41,921 nt of DNA from Planctomycetota bacterium (GTDB taxonomy: Bacteria; Planctomycetota; UBA1135; JAKEFM01). Position numbers and translations under genes: made by a program. Within the stretch, counting starts at the first letter, position 1. Every line of letters starts with the position of its first letter. Location: NCBI GenBank assembly GCA_022616055.1, contig JAKEFM010000167.1, forward strand, positions 1-41,921, written 5' to 3'. The notes beneath the pieces are model-generated. The model saw only the letters and a program-made list of their open reading frames with translations, was not told the origin of the DNA and searched no databases. Shown piece by piece: positions 15,083 through 24,291 of this stretch.

Positions 15083-17301
15083 CGGGGCGCCTCGGGCAGG
15101 GCCGGGTCGAGGAGGCCGCACTCGCTCGCCGCGCGGAGCACCCGCTCCGCGATCGGGGCGGCGAGGTCCCCGCCGTGCCGTCCCGCACGCTCGCAGTAGA
15201 CGACGACGACGACCCGCGGAGCGTCCGCCGGGGCGTAGCCCGCGAACCAGGAGTGGTCGGGGATGTCCCGGCCGACCTCCGCCGTCCCCGTCTTTCCCAC
15301 GGTGCCGAGCGCGTCGAGGTCGAAGGTGCCGTCGGAGCGGGCCGTGCCGGTCCGGACGACGCGCCGCATCGCGTCGCGCAGGAAGGCGAAGGTGGAGTCG
15401 GAGAGGGCGACGACGGGCGCCTCCGTCGAGGGACGCTCGGCGTCCCCGACGCGGGAGACGAGCCGCGGGTGGACGAGCCGGCCCCCGTTCGCGACGGCGG
15501 CCATCATCCGGGCGACCTGGAGTGGGCTCGTGTCGAGGAGGGTCTGCCCGATCGCGAACCGACGGGCGGAGTCGCCGTCCACGAGGTCGTCGCGGACGAT
15601 CCCCCGGATCTCCGCGATCTCGATCCCCGTCCGCTCCCCGAACCCGAACCGCCGGGCCCAGTCCGCCAGGCGCTCCGAACCGAGCCGCTCGCCGATCTTG
15701 TAGAAGGCGACGTTGCAGGACCGCGAGACCGCCTCGGGGAGGTCGACGGTCCCGTGCCCCATCTCGACGTTGCACCTGAGCCGGCCCTCGGAGCCCGTGC
15801 AGGTGAAGGACTCTCCCGGGGAGACCACCCCCTCCTCGAGGGCGGCCGCCACCGAGACGACCTTGAAGACGGAGCCCGGCGCGGGAGGGAAGTAGGGATC
15901 GGTCGCCCGGTGCTTCAGGGGGCGGCGCGGGTCGGCGTCGAGCGCGCCGTAGGCGGTCCGGAACTCCTCCTCCGAGTAGGTCGGGTTCGACGCGAGCGCG
16001 AAGACCTCCCCGTCGGCCGGGTCGAGGGCGACGACCGCCCCGACGACGTCCGAGATCCCGCCGTACCCCTCGCGGAGGGCGGCGAGGGCCGCGCGCTGGA
16101 GCTCGAGGTCGAGGGAGAGGGTCACCGGGCGCCCGTCGACCGGGGGATCGTCCCGCACCGTCAGGCGCCTCGCCCCCTCCGTCGAGACGACGCGGCTCCC
16201 CCGCCTCCCCCGCAGCGCCCCGTCGAGGAGGTGCTCGATCCCGAAGCCCTTCCCGCGCGCGTCGTCGGCGCGCGCCTCGAACTCCCCCACGCGCCCCTCG
16301 AGGTCCCGCAGCCGGCGCTCCTCGGCGTCCGTCCGCTCGAAGGTCCGCGCGAGGGTCCGGTACTCCTCCGCGAGCCGGGCCTCGCGCTCCATCTCCTCGC
16401 GGGTGGGACGTCCGACGAGGCCGAGGAGGGGGACGGGCGCCTCGGGGTGGAGGGCGCGCCGCGTGGTCGCCTCCGGGTAGAGGCCGGCGTATCGCTCCGG
16501 CTCGAGAGCGAGCCGGGCCACCCCCTCGAAGGGGGGATTGGACGCGACTCGCACCGGCCTCTCCTCGTGGTCGCGGCGGAGGTCGCGCTCCCCGGCGTCC
16601 CTGCCGGGCCTGGCGGCGATTGCCTCGTCGATCTCGGCGCGCCGCCGGTCGAACTCGGCGAGGAGCGTCCCCGCCGGGAGCGCGCAGGCGCGCTCGAGGA
16701 GGTCGAGGTCCGCGAGGGCCTGCCGGAGCCGGGCCTCGAGCTCGCCCTCCCCCACCTCGAAGCGCTCCGCGAACGGGGCCTCGTCCGCGGAGGGGTCCTC
16801 CCGCCGGATCCGGGCCGAGATCCCCTCGGGCGACCGCCCTCGCCCCTCGGGGGGAGCGAGGAGGCGGCCGAGGTAGAACGCGGCGTCCGTGCGCTCCCGC
16901 GAGGGACGCCCGAGGAGATGGGCCGGCGAGACGCGCGCGAGGGCGCGCGCGATGCGGGAGGGATCGCCGGCCACCTCGGCGAAGGGGACCGTCCGCCCGG
17001 CGAGCATCCCGAGGAGGTGGGCCGCCTGCGCGAGGGGGCTGCCTCTCCGGAGGGCGCGATAGCGCAGCTGCAGGTCGAAGGAGCCGCGGTCCTCCGCGAG
17101 GACGACGCCGCGCCGGTCGAGGATCGGGCCGCGCCGGTACGGGATCGTGCCCCGGCGCACGCGGAGGTTGTCCGACTCCCGGCTCCACCGGTCCCCCTCG
17201 AGGACCTGCACGTCGAACAGGCGCGCGAGGAGGAGGGCGAAGCCCGCGGCGAAGAGGACGCCGAGCCGCACGATCCGCTCCCGCGAAGTCGCCGCCGCCA
17301 C
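15079..17301 (-). CDS. mrdA: penicillin-binding protein 2 (elongation transpeptidase)
   Basis: The 740-residue protein has a membrane anchor (residues 11-27), a pedestal domain starting with [21 protein letters not shown], and a C-terminal transpeptidase. Active-site motifs are S477-V-F-K480, S528-C-N530 and K670-T-G672. It cross-links peptidoglycan during elongation with RodA. It is about 100 residues longer than a usual PBP2: an inserted, largely charged stretch (about 110-345), including [17 protein letters not shown] and a second helix-rich part near 300-350, lies in the pedestal. The start is the GTG at 17301, 11 bases after the mreD stop; the in-frame codon further upstream is GTA. Confidence 0.93.
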   Translation of the reverse strand: MAAATSRERIVRLGVLFAAGFALLLARLFDVQVLEGDRWSRESDNLRVRRGTIPYRRGPILDRRGVVLAEDRGSFDLQLRYRALRRGSPLAQAAHLLGMLAGRTVPFAEVAGDPSRIARALARVSPAHLLGRPSRERTDAAFYLGRLLAPPEGRGRSPEGISARIRREDPSADEAPFAERFEVGEGELEARLRQALADLDLLERACALPAGTLLAEFDRRRAEIDEAIAARPGRDAGERDLRRDHEERPVRVASNPPFEGVARLALEPERYAGLYPEATTRRALHPEAPVPLLGLVGRPTREEMEREARLAEEYRTLARTFERTDAEERRLRDLEGRVGEFEARADDARGKGFGIEHLLDGALRGRRGSRVVSTEGARRLTVRDDPPVDGRPVTLSLDLELQRAALAALREGYGGISDVVGAVVALDPADGEVFALASNPTYSEEEFRTAYGALDADPRRPLKHRATDPYFPPAPGSVFKVVSVAAALEEGVVSPGESFTCTGSEGRLRCNVEMGHGTVDLPEAVSRSCNVAFYKIGERLGSERLADWARRFGFGERTGIEIAEIRGIVRDDLVDGDSARRFAIGQTLLDTSPLQVARMMAAVANGGRLVHPRLVSRVGDAERPSTEAPVVALSDSTFAFLRDAMRRVVRTGTARSDGTFDLDALGTVGKTGTAEVGRDIPDHSWFAGYAPADAPRVVVVVYCERAGRHGGDLAAPIAERVLRAASECGLLDPALPEAPR

Positions 17302-17312
17302 GGCGGAGAAAC

Positions 17313-17777
17313 TTACCGGCGGCGGCGCCGGGGCGCGAAGGCGAAGCGCGAGAGGAGCGCGGCGAGGGCCCCGGTGCCGAGCGCGGAGACTAGGAGATCC
17401 CCGAGGGAGCCGGGGGACGCCCCCTCCGGGAAGACGGAGAGGAGGGCGGGGAGGACCACGGCGGAGAGGGCGCCGGCCAGCCCCGGCACGAACGCGCGCT
17501 CCCCGAAGAACGTCCCGGCGGCGAGGGAGGTCCCCTCGCCGAGGAGGAGGAAGGTCCCGAGCGTCGGAAGGACGGGATCGATCGAGAGGGAGGCCCGCAG
17601 CACGCCGAGGAGGAGGAGGGTCCGGGAGAAGGTCTCTCGACGGGCCGCCGCGACGGCGATCCCCGCCGCGAGGAGGGGATCGGGCGCGCTCCCGCCGAGC
17701 GGCCGCGCCGCGAGCGCGAGGAGAGGGAGCGCGAGGAGCCCGCCCAGCCCGAGGGCGAGTGCGAGGACCCTCCTCAC
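17313..17777 (-). CDS. mreD: MreD-like membrane protein
   Basis: A 154-residue protein with about five hydrophobic segments (LALALGLGGLLALPLLALA, RTLLLLGVLRASLSID, TLGTFLLLGEGTSLAAG, GLAGALSAVVLPALL, DLLVSALGTGALAALL). The sequence is poorly conserved in this family, so the call rests on size, topology and position between mreC and mrdA. Its GTG overlaps the mreC stop (GTGA). MreD links the MreB/MreC scaffold to the membrane elongation machinery. The Arg-rich C-terminus (RRRRR) would be cytosolic. Confidence comes mainly from context. Confidence 0.8.
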   Translation of the reverse strand: MRRVLALALGLGGLLALPLLALAARPLGGSAPDPLLAAGIAVAAARRETFSRTLLLLGVLRASLSIDPVLPTLGTFLLLGEGTSLAAGTFFGERAFVPGLAGALSAVVLPALLSVFPEGASPGSLGDLLVSALGTGALAALLSRFAFAPRRRRR

Positions 17778-18997
17778 CGAGCTTCTCCCGGGAGGATCTC
17801 GACGGGGAACGGTCCGTCGGGGACGGGATCGGGATCGAGGACGAGCCTCCCCTCCCGGACCTCCCCGCTCCCGACGAGGAGTCCCCGCGCGATCCCCTCG
17901 CCGGAGAAGTGGACGGAGCCCCGGACCGGCCCTTCGACGGTCGCCGTCGCGAACTCCCGCGCCCCCTCCGGCCGGGCCAGACCGAGCTCGACCGTGCCCT
18001 CCCCTTCCCGGCGAAGGGAGAGGGGGAGGACGAGGCCCGGGTCGCCGAGGAGTCGGACGCGACAGGACCACGGACCGACGGAGGCGACAAACCCGAGGAG
18101 GCGCGGGCCGATCGCGACGGCGTCTCCCTCCATCACCCCCGCGCGGCTCCCCGCCGAGAGGAGGAGGGAGCGCCGGCCCGGCGCGACCTCGGAGCGCGGG
18201 ATCGCCCGCGCGGGAATCGCCGCGGCGCGCGACGTGGAGGAGGAGAGCCGCAGTTCCTCCCCCTCCCCGAGCGCGAGGAGGAGAGCGCGCGCCCGCGAGG
18301 GATCGGCGGCGGGCGCCACGCGCGTGGGGCGGCCTCTCGCGGTCCCCTCGACGAGCCCGAGCAGGAATCCCGCCCCCGCCGATCCGGGGACCCCCTCCCC
18401 CTCGACCGGGAAAGGGGGGGCCGCGCAGGCGACGCGATCCCCTGCGCGGACGGGATCCATCCCCTCGCTCACGGCGATCGTCAGGAACCGGCCTCCCGTC
18501 CCGGCCAGGACGAGGGACGATCCCTCCTCCGTCTCGACCCGCGGGGCCACGCGCCCGACCGCCCGGAACCGGGAGGAGAGGACGGTCCGGACGCGGCACT
18601 CCCGCCCGGAGACCTCCTCGACCACGCCGAAGAGCACTTCCCCGAGGACGGCCGGCGCCCCCGGCGCCACCCCGTCCTCTGTCCCCGCGTCGAGCCGCAG
18701 GACCGAGCCGTCCTCCTCGCGGCCGACGACGCTCGCGTGGAGGAACCTCCTCGACCGGAGTGGGGCGTCCTGCGGGAGGAGGGTGCGCGCCTCCTCGAGG
18801 AGGAACGTCCGGACGGGGTCCTCGTCCGCCGCTCGAGGTCCCGAGGCCTCGCTCCGGGGCCCGAGGAGAGGGAGGAGCCTCGCGAGAGGGACCCCCGCCG
18901 TCGCGGCCGCCGCCCGCGCGGGTCCCTCGGCACGGGGCCAGGCGCCGAGGGCGAGGAGCGCGAGGGACCCCGCGAGGCGCGCTGCGGGCGGGACCAC
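17774..18997 (-). CDS. mreC: MreC-like rod-shape protein, divergent
   Basis: The 407-residue protein sits between mreB and mreD and has an N-terminal hydrophobic segment. It lacks the clear coiled coil of classical MreC. Two MreC-type beta modules are visible. The first (about 88-152) reads FLHASVVGREEDGSVLRL, GTEDGVAPGAPAVLGEVLFG. The second (about 258-330) reads SLLLSAGSRAGVMEGDAVA, GPRLLGFVASVG. Both show the 'asset/dGV ... G ... G.V' pattern of the MreC barrel. It should form the periplasmic scaffold of the elongasome. GTG start 13 bases after the mreB stop. The gene name follows from operon position plus this pattern. Confidence 0.78.
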   Translation of the reverse strand: MVPPAARLAGSLALLALGAWPRAEGPARAAAATAGVPLARLLPLLGPRSEASGPRAADEDPVRTFLLEEARTLLPQDAPLRSRRFLHASVVGREEDGSVLRLDAGTEDGVAPGAPAVLGEVLFGVVEEVSGRECRVRTVLSSRFRAVGRVAPRVETEEGSSLVLAGTGGRFLTIAVSEGMDPVRAGDRVACAAPPFPVEGEGVPGSAGAGFLLGLVEGTARGRPTRVAPAADPSRARALLLALGEGEELRLSSSTSRAAAIPARAIPRSEVAPGRRSLLLSAGSRAGVMEGDAVAIGPRLLGFVASVGPWSCRVRLLGDPGLVLPLSLRREGEGTVELGLARPEGAREFATATVEGPVRGSVHFSGEGIARGLLVGSGEVREGRLVLDPDPVPDGPFPVEILPGEAR

Positions 18998-19010
18998 GCC
19001 TCAGGCCGCG

Positions 19011-20068
19011 CTAGACGGAGTCCTCCCCCGTCTGGAGCACGCGCGAGTAGAGGTCGAGGTTCTCGAGGAAGACCCCCGTGCCCCGCGCGACCGCGCTCAT
19101 CGGATCCTCGGCGACGCGCGACGGGAGGCCGACCTCCTCCGAGACGATCCGGTCGATCCCCCGCAGCAGGCTCCCCCCCCGACGAGGTGGACGCCCGTCT
19201 CGACGAGGTCGGCGGCGATCTCGGGCGGGGCCTTCTCGAGGGTCTCCTTGATCGCGCCGATGATCGCGCGCGTCGGCACGAGGAGCGCCTCCCGCACCTC
19301 CTCCGAGGTGACGCGCACGCGCCGCGGGAGACCGCCGAGGGCGTCGCGCCCCCCGACCTCCATCGCCAGCTCCGTCTCGAGGGGCCAGACCGAGCCGATC
19401 TCGATCTTGATCCGCTCGGCCGTCTGCTCGCCGATCAGGAGGTTGTAGCGCTTGCGGAGGTGGGCGATGACCGCCTCGTCCATGTCGTCCCCGGCGACGC
19501 GGAGCGACGTCGAGGAGACCATCCCCGCCAGGGAGAGGATCGCGACCTCGGAGGTCCCCCCGCCGATGTCGACGACCATCGACCCGCGCGGCTCGGTCAC
19601 CGGCAGCCCGATCCCGATCCCCGCGGCGAGGGGCTCCTCGATGAGGAAGACCCGGCGCGCCCCGGCCCGCTCCGCCGAGTTGATGACGGCGCGCCGCTCG
19701 ACGGCCGTGATCCCCGAGGGGACGGAGATGACGACCTGCGGCTTCACCCACTGGCGGCCGTCGTGCACCTTCGTGATGAAGTAGCGGAGCATCTTCTCCG
19801 TCACCTCGAAGTCGGCGATGACGCCGTTCTTCAGGGGACGGATGGCGACGAGGTTGCCCGGGGTCTTGCCGAGCATCTCCTTCGCCGCGACGCCGACCGC
19901 CCGCCCGCCGAGGAGGACCTCGTTCGTCCCCTTCTTCACGGCGACGACCGTCGGCTCGTTCAAGACGATCCCGCGGTCGCGGACGCAGACGAGGGTGTTC
20001 GCCGTGCCGAGGTCGATCCCCATGTCGACGGAGAACCGTCCGAGGATCCACTCGATCGGCTTCAGCAT
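19011..20068 (-). CDS. mreB: MreB rod-shape actin homologue, one-base frameshift
   Basis: The first frame (from ATG 20068) gives [15 protein letters not shown] (phosphate-1 loop, residues 19-25), [38 protein letters not shown] and GVHLVGGG, normal MreB to about residue 296. It then runs into an unrelated ending at 19097. The proper C-terminus ([36 protein letters not shown]) continues in another frame to the stop at 19011. The switch is at an 8-G run on the coding strand (19173-19180); nine Gs would restore GGGSLLRG. A missing base in assembly is the likeliest cause. MreB filaments position the elongation machinery. It heads the operon, 13 bases before mreC. Confidence 0.93.
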
Positions 20069-20140
20069 GTCAGCGTGCGGCGAGGGGGCGGCGCGACGGC
20101 GGAGCGCGCCGGCCGGCGGGGCCGGCGGATAAGGGGCGGT

Positions 20141-20168
20141 AATGTACGGGTCGAGCGCGCAAACACAA
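20141..20168 (-). promoter_or_regulatory. candidate sigma-70 promoter for the mre operon
   Basis: On the minus strand TTGTGT (20163-20168) and TACATT (20141-20146) are spaced by 16 bases, about 75 bases before the mreB start. This is the only AT-leaning patch in a GC-rich gap. Each box matches the consensus at four of six positions. Confidence 0.45.
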
Positions 20169-20232
20169 GATCGCGGGCGCGCGCGACCCTCCGCGGCCCG
20201 CCGACCGCGCGGCGGGGGAGGCGCTCGACGAC

Positions 20233-20258
20233 CGCGGCCGCCCCGGGCGGCGGCCGCG
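20233..20258 (-). terminator. GC-rich hairpin, likely terminator of the upstream two-gene unit
   Basis: A 10-bp perfect stem (20233-20242 with 20249-20258) with a 6-base loop lies 27 bases after the stop of the 67-residue membrane protein gene and before the mreB promoter candidate. There is no U-run, so it may act with Rho or merely protect the mRNA end. Confidence 0.4.
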
Positions 20259-20284
20259 CGCTAGGAGTTCGCTCTTTCCCTCCC

Positions 20285-20488
20285 CTATCCGGGGGCGAGG
20301 GGCCCGGCGCCGTAGTGGCGCCCGAGCTCCATCCAGCACAGCACGATCGCGACGAGGAGGAGGAGGCTCGTCATGAGGACCATCCCCGAGGCGGCGTCGA
20401 TCCCCGGCTTCTCGGCGGGGGCCTCCGCCTCGAGCGGCTCGGGGCGGCGGGCGGGGAGGGGCTTTCGTCCGGCGCGTTCCTTGGCCAT
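20285..20488 (-). CDS. small single-pass membrane protein
   Basis: A 67-residue protein with a charged, Pro-rich N-terminal half (MAKERAGRKPLPARRPEPLE) and one membrane helix (about 35-56: GMVLMTSLLLLVAIVLCW). ATG start with the strong ribosome site GGAGAGGGAG, 15 bases after the stop of the coiled-coil gene. I do not recognise a family. Its pairing with the coiled-coil protein and position upstream of mreB suggest an envelope-related role, which is inference. Confidence 0.7.
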   Translation of the reverse strand: MAKERAGRKPLPARRPEPLEAEAPAEKPGIDAASGMVLMTSLLLLVAIVLCWMELGRHYGAGPLAPG

Positions 20489-20503
20489 GGCTCTCTCCCT
20501 CTC

Positions 20504-21355
20504 CTACAGGCGCGTCGCCGCGCGGTCCCCCTCGGCGATCGTCTGCCCCGTCCTCGAGAGGGTGATCCGGGCGGAGCAGAACTTCTTGTCGACCGTCTCG
20601 ACCGTCACGCGCCCCTTGTAGTTCGCGCCGTTGAAGACGTCGAACGTGAAGCCGCGGGTGACGCCGTCGTCGGAGCCGACGTTGAGCGCGACGAGCCCCG
20701 CCTCCTGGAGGACCTTGAAGACGCGGGCCTGGATCAGCGGCTGGGCCATCACGGTGTCGAGGGAGACGCCCGTCCGCGAGACGAGCTCGTCGCGCTGGAA
20801 CTTGACCTTGTCCAGGTCCTTCGTGAGGGTGGTGACCGACTCCTGGAGCGAGCCGACCGTCTCCTTCGAGCGGCGAAGCTCGTCGACGGCGTTGTTCTTC
20901 TCGCTCTCGGCGGCGAGCTGCGCCTCCGTCGCCTTCTCCCGCTCCTCGCGGAGCTTGTCCCGCTCCCGGTCGAGCTCGGCGATCCGGTCGTCCTTCTGCT
21001 TGAGGTTCTGCTGGAAGTCGCCGAGCTTCGTGTCGATCGAGCCGACCGAGCCGCGCAGCTGCGCGTTCTCGTCCTTCGCGGAGGCGAGCTCCTTCTGGAG
21101 CCGGTCGACGTCTCCCTCGAAGCGTCCCTTCTCCTCCCGGACGGTGGCGAGGGACTGCTTCGTCTCGTCCCTCTCCCCCTCCGTCTTCGTGAGCCGGCCC
21201 TCGAGCGCCGCCTTCGTGTCCCTGTGGGCCTTCGCCTCGGCCTCGTACTTCTGCTTGAACTCGTCGCTCTTCGCGAGGACGGCGCCCGCCCAGCCGAGGA
21301 AGGCGGCCGAGAGCACGAGGTTGACGACGATGAAAATGCGACCGATCGAGCTCAT
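20504..21355 (-). CDS. membrane-anchored coiled-coil protein with C-terminal beta module
   Basis: The 283-residue protein has a signal anchor (about 5-26: RIFIVVNLVLSAAFLGWAG) and a long coiled coil (about 30-190, Glu/Lys-rich heptads such as LDRERDKLREEREKA). A C-terminal domain follows (about 205-283: RVFKVLQEAGLVALNVGSDD, GVTRGFTFDVFNG, GRVTVETVDKKFCSARI, IAEGDRAATRL). That domain, reading 'GLV..N.GSDDGV..G...DV', recalls the barrel of MreC and similar modules I associate with planctomycete proteins. The architecture (anchor, coil, barrel) is that of MreC, while the mreC gene nearby lacks a coil. Ribosome site AGGAG before the ATG and a good promoter. Function unknown. Confidence 0.78.
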   Translation of the reverse strand: MSSIGRIFIVVNLVLSAAFLGWAGAVLAKSDEFKQKYEAEAKAHRDTKAALEGRLTKTEGERDETKQSLATVREEKGRFEGDVDRLQKELASAKDENAQLRGSVGSIDTKLGDFQQNLKQKDDRIAELDRERDKLREEREKATEAQLAAESEKNNAVDELRRSKETVGSLQESVTTLTKDLDKVKFQRDELVSRTGVSLDTVMAQPLIQARVFKVLQEAGLVALNVGSDDGVTRGFTFDVFNGANYKGRVTVETVDKKFCSARITLSRTGQTIAEGDRAATRL

Positions 21356-21418
21356 TTCCTTCTCCTGAAGGGAGCGTTCAGTACGAATTCCGCCAGGGGG
21401 CGCGGCGGAGACCCAACG

Positions 21419-21446
21419 ACTATAAAAACAGGGTCATCCAAGTCAA
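21419..21446 (-). promoter_or_regulatory. sigma-70 promoter of the coiled-coil gene
   Basis: On the minus strand TTGACT (21441-21446) and TATAGT (21419-21424) are separated by 16 bases with a T-run in the spacer. Each box differs from the consensus at one position. Transcription would start near 21412, about 55 bases before the coding start. The promoter overlaps the last codon of lnt. Confidence 0.7.
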
Positions 21447-23098
21447 GACGGGCGAGGCGATTCCGCACCCCGTCGGCAGAGGAAGGCCAGCCCCAGGGCG
21501 AAGACGCTCGCCGCGATGGGGAAGGCTTCTCCGATCCGGAGGAAGAGGCTCCCCCCCTTCGAGACCGGCACCCGGGCCGAAAGGGTCCCAGCCACGTCCT
21601 TCCGCCGCCCCTGCCGCTCGAGCACCGCCGGGACGGTCCCGTCGGGGGCGACGAGGGCGGAGATCCCCGTGTTCGTGGCCCGGAGGATCGACCGGCGCGT
21701 CTCGACGGCGCGGAAGACGGCGTGGGCCAGGAGCTGCTCCATCTCGAAGGAGTCGAGGAAGTGGGCCTCGTTCGAGAGGAGGACATGGAAGTCGGCCCCC
21801 GCCCGCGCGTTGGAGCGGAAGAGGTCCGCGTAGGCGTTGTCCCAGCAGATCGCCGCCCCGAAGCGCCACCGCCGGCCGTCCCGTCCGCTGAACTCGAGGA
21901 CGCGCGGCCCCTCCCCGGGCGCGAGGTCGGGGAAGTAGCCCGCCCAGGACTCGATCCAGCGGCCGATCGCGTCGGCGAAGGGGATCGCCCGGCGCCAGGG
22001 GAGGAACTCCCCCCCGGGGACGAGGTGGACCTTGTCGTACCGACCGACCCGGGCCCCCTCGGGGGTGTAGAGGAGGGCCGAATTGAACTGGTGGGTGGTT
22101 CCGTCGATCCGCTGGAGGAGGAGGACGCCGACGAGGAAGTACGGCCGCCGCTCGCCGAGCGCCCCGAGGACCTCGCGCCGGACGATCTCCTCCTCGACCT
22201 CGGCCGCGTCGCGCATGGTCCACCGGACGGGGGCTCCGGGGACCTCCCCCGCCTCGACCAGGACCTGCTCCGGCCCCCCCTCCCCGAGGGGCCAGGGGAG
22301 CATGGTCTCCGGCCACACGAGGAGGTCGCCGGGGTCCGAGGCGGAGAGCGTGAGGCGGCGGTGCTCGCGCACCATCCAGTCCGCCCGGTCCTCCGCGTCC
22401 CCTCCCTCCGTCTGGACCTCCCGCTTCGCTCGCTCCGAGACGTTCGCCTGGACGACGGTGACCAGGGGTCCCTCGGACGTCGGCCTCGGGAGGCGGACCG
22501 CCCCGTAGACCAGGGGAGCGAGGAAGGCGACGAGCCCGATCGCCCCTTCCAGGGCCGGCGCTCCCGGCCGCGGGAGTCGGAGAAAGGGGGCGAGGAGCCC
22601 GGCGGCCGCTCCGTTCACCGCGGCGCCGAGGAAGGAGACGAGGAAGATCCCCCCGAGGTCGGCGACCTGGATCCAGGTCGTGAACCGGTAGAACCCGGCG
22701 CCGAGGAGGCCCATCGGGAACCCCCCCGGCGGGCAGAGGGACCGCAGGTACTCCCCCGCCATCCACGCGAGGCCGAGGGCGAGGGAGAGGGGGAGCCGTC
22801 CCCCGAGCCGCCGGAGCAGCCAGCCCGCCAGGACGAAGGAGAGGGCCGAGACCGGGATCACGATCGCGGCCGCGGTGAAGGCGACGTGCGCGAGCCACCC
22901 CGTCGAGAGGGCGAAGAAGGCGAGCCCCCCGGCGTAGTCGGCGAGCGCGGCGCGCCGGACGGCCGGTCCGAGGTTCGCGAGCGCCCACGGGACGAGCGCG
23001 ACGAAACCGAGGGGGCCGAGGTCCGGGCCCGGCTGCGCGCACGAGAGGAGGCCGGCCGTCGCGAGGGAGGCGGCGAACCGGATGCGCAGTCCCGCCAA
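21443..23098 (-). CDS. lnt: apolipoprotein N-acyltransferase
   Basis: The 551-residue protein has N-terminal membrane helices (to about residue 200) and a nitrilase-type domain (about 211-500), with a last helix near 525-545. The catalytic triad is visible: E264 in VWPETMLPW, K356 in YDKVHLVPGGEFLPW and C418 in AAICWDNAY, where most homologues have Glu after the aromatic residue and this one has Asp. Lnt adds the third acyl chain to lipoproteins in the inner membrane. The TTG start lies one base after the moeA stop, with no clear ribosome site, suggesting translation by re-initiation. The lipoproteins at 9142-9957 and 25155-26417 would be substrates. Confidence 0.93.
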   Translation of the reverse strand: MAGLRIRFAASLATAGLLSCAQPGPDLGPLGFVALVPWALANLGPAVRRAALADYAGGLAFFALSTGWLAHVAFTAAAIVIPVSALSFVLAGWLLRRLGGRLPLSLALGLAWMAGEYLRSLCPPGGFPMGLLGAGFYRFTTWIQVADLGGIFLVSFLGAAVNGAAAGLLAPFLRLPRPGAPALEGAIGLVAFLAPLVYGAVRLPRPTSEGPLVTVVQANVSERAKREVQTEGGDAEDRADWMVREHRRLTLSASDPGDLLVWPETMLPWPLGEGGPEQVLVEAGEVPGAPVRWTMRDAAEVEEEIVRREVLGALGERRPYFLVGVLLLQRIDGTTHQFNSALLYTPEGARVGRYDKVHLVPGGEFLPWRRAIPFADAIGRWIESWAGYFPDLAPGEGPRVLEFSGRDGRRWRFGAAICWDNAYADLFRSNARAGADFHVLLSNEAHFLDSFEMEQLLAHAVFRAVETRRSILRATNTGISALVAPDGTVPAVLERQGRRKDVAGTLSARVPVSKGGSLFLRIGEAFPIAASVFALGLAFLCRRGAESPRPS

Positions 23099-23099
23099 C

Positions 23100-24290
23100 C
23101 TAGATCTCGAGGAACCGCACGACCGCCCCCTCCTCCGGGACCGTCTCCGGCGGCACGGAGAGGAGCGCGTTCGCCCGGGCGAGCTCGATCAGGTCCCCGC
23201 TGCTCGACCACTCGAGCGCGCGGACCTCCGAGCCCCCCCCCGGGGAGCAGGACGTCACGGCCGGGACGAGCTGGAGCCGCGGGTTCTTTTTCACCCGCCC
23301 CCCTCCGAAGCGCCCGTGGTGGAACGGATCCCGAGGGGCTCGCCCCTGCCGCTTCTCGATCGCGACCCTCGCGAGCACCTCGAACCCGACGAAGGCGGAG
23401 ACCGGATTCCCCGGCAGGCCGAAGACGGCGGTCTCCCCCCGCGTCCCGAACCAGACCGGACGTCCCGGCTTCATCGAGACGCCGTGGAAGTGGCGCTCGA
23501 CCCCGAGCGCCCCGAGCGCCTCGGCGACGAAGTCGTAGGCGCCGACCGAGACTCCGCCCGTGAGGAGGAGGAGGTCGGCGCGGAGCCCCTCCTCGATCCG
23601 CGCGCGGATCTCCGCCCGGTCGTCCCGCGCGACCCCGAGGCGCAGGGGCTGCGCCTCGGCCCGGAGCGCCTGGCCGAGCAGGGAGAAGGAGTTGCTCTCG
23701 CGGATCTGGCCGGGACCGGGCCGGAGGTCGGGCGGGACGAGCTCGTCCCCCGTCGAGAGGATCGCCACCCGGGGCCTCGGGAGGGCCCGCACCCGGGCGC
23801 GTCCGACCGCCGCGAGCACCCCCATCTCCTGCGGCCGGATCGGGGTCCCGGGACGCAGCACGACCTCTCCCTCCCTCAAGTCCTCCCCCCTGCGCCGCAG
23901 GTTCTCCCCTTTCCGCGCCGTGTCGAGGACGCGGACGAAATCGCCGTCCCGCTGGGTGCGCTCGACCATCACCACGGCGTCGGCCCCCTCCGGGAGGGCA
24001 GCGCCCGTCATGATCGAGACCGCCGTCCCCGCGAGCAGGCGGCCGGAGAAGGGCTTCCCCGCCCTGGACTCCCCGACCACCCGGAGCGCGGCGGGGGCGA
24101 CGGAGACGTCCTGCGCGCGCACCGCGTACCCGTCCATCGCCGAGGCGTCGAACGGCGGGAGGTCGAGGTCGGAGGCGACCTCCTCCGCGAGCGTGAGGCC
24201 GAGGCACTCCGCGAGCGCGACCTCCACGGCAGCGGGAGGGCCGGGCGCGCGCGCCGCGACGATCGAACGCGCCTCCTCGAGGGAGATCAC
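23100..24290 (-). CDS. moeA: molybdopterin molybdenumtransferase MoeA
   Basis: The 396-residue length fits MoeA. Domains read in order: MISLEEARSIVA, LPPFDASAMDGYAVRA (about 44-59), GTAVSIMTGAALPEGADAVV (about 88-107), ILSTGDELV, the MPT-binding TGGVSVGAYDF (about 235-245) and VFGLPGNPVSAFVGFE (about 281-296). MoeA inserts molybdate into adenylylated molybdopterin. No other Moco gene lies nearby. GTG start one base after the stop of the nucleotidyltransferase gene; its stop is one base before the lnt start. So HEPN-MNT-moeA-lnt look like one tightly packed transcript. Confidence 0.95.
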   Translation of the reverse strand: MISLEEARSIVAARAPGPPAAVEVALAECLGLTLAEEVASDLDLPPFDASAMDGYAVRAQDVSVAPAALRVVGESRAGKPFSGRLLAGTAVSIMTGAALPEGADAVVMVERTQRDGDFVRVLDTARKGENLRRRGEDLREGEVVLRPGTPIRPQEMGVLAAVGRARVRALPRPRVAILSTGDELVPPDLRPGPGQIRESNSFSLLGQALRAEAQPLRLGVARDDRAEIRARIEEGLRADLLLLTGGVSVGAYDFVAEALGALGVERHFHGVSMKPGRPVWFGTRGETAVFGLPGNPVSAFVGFEVLARVAIEKRQGRAPRDPFHHGRFGGGRVKKNPRLQLVPAVTSCSPGGGSEVRALEWSSSGDLIELARANALLSVPPETVPEEGAVVRFLEI

Positions 24291-24291
24291 C

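Noticed and set aside
20070..20339. 89-codon minus-strand frame between mreB and the small membrane protein
   Set aside because: Its composition is Arg/Pro/Ala only, it overlaps the start of mreB's promoter region and a GC hairpin, and it resembles nothing.
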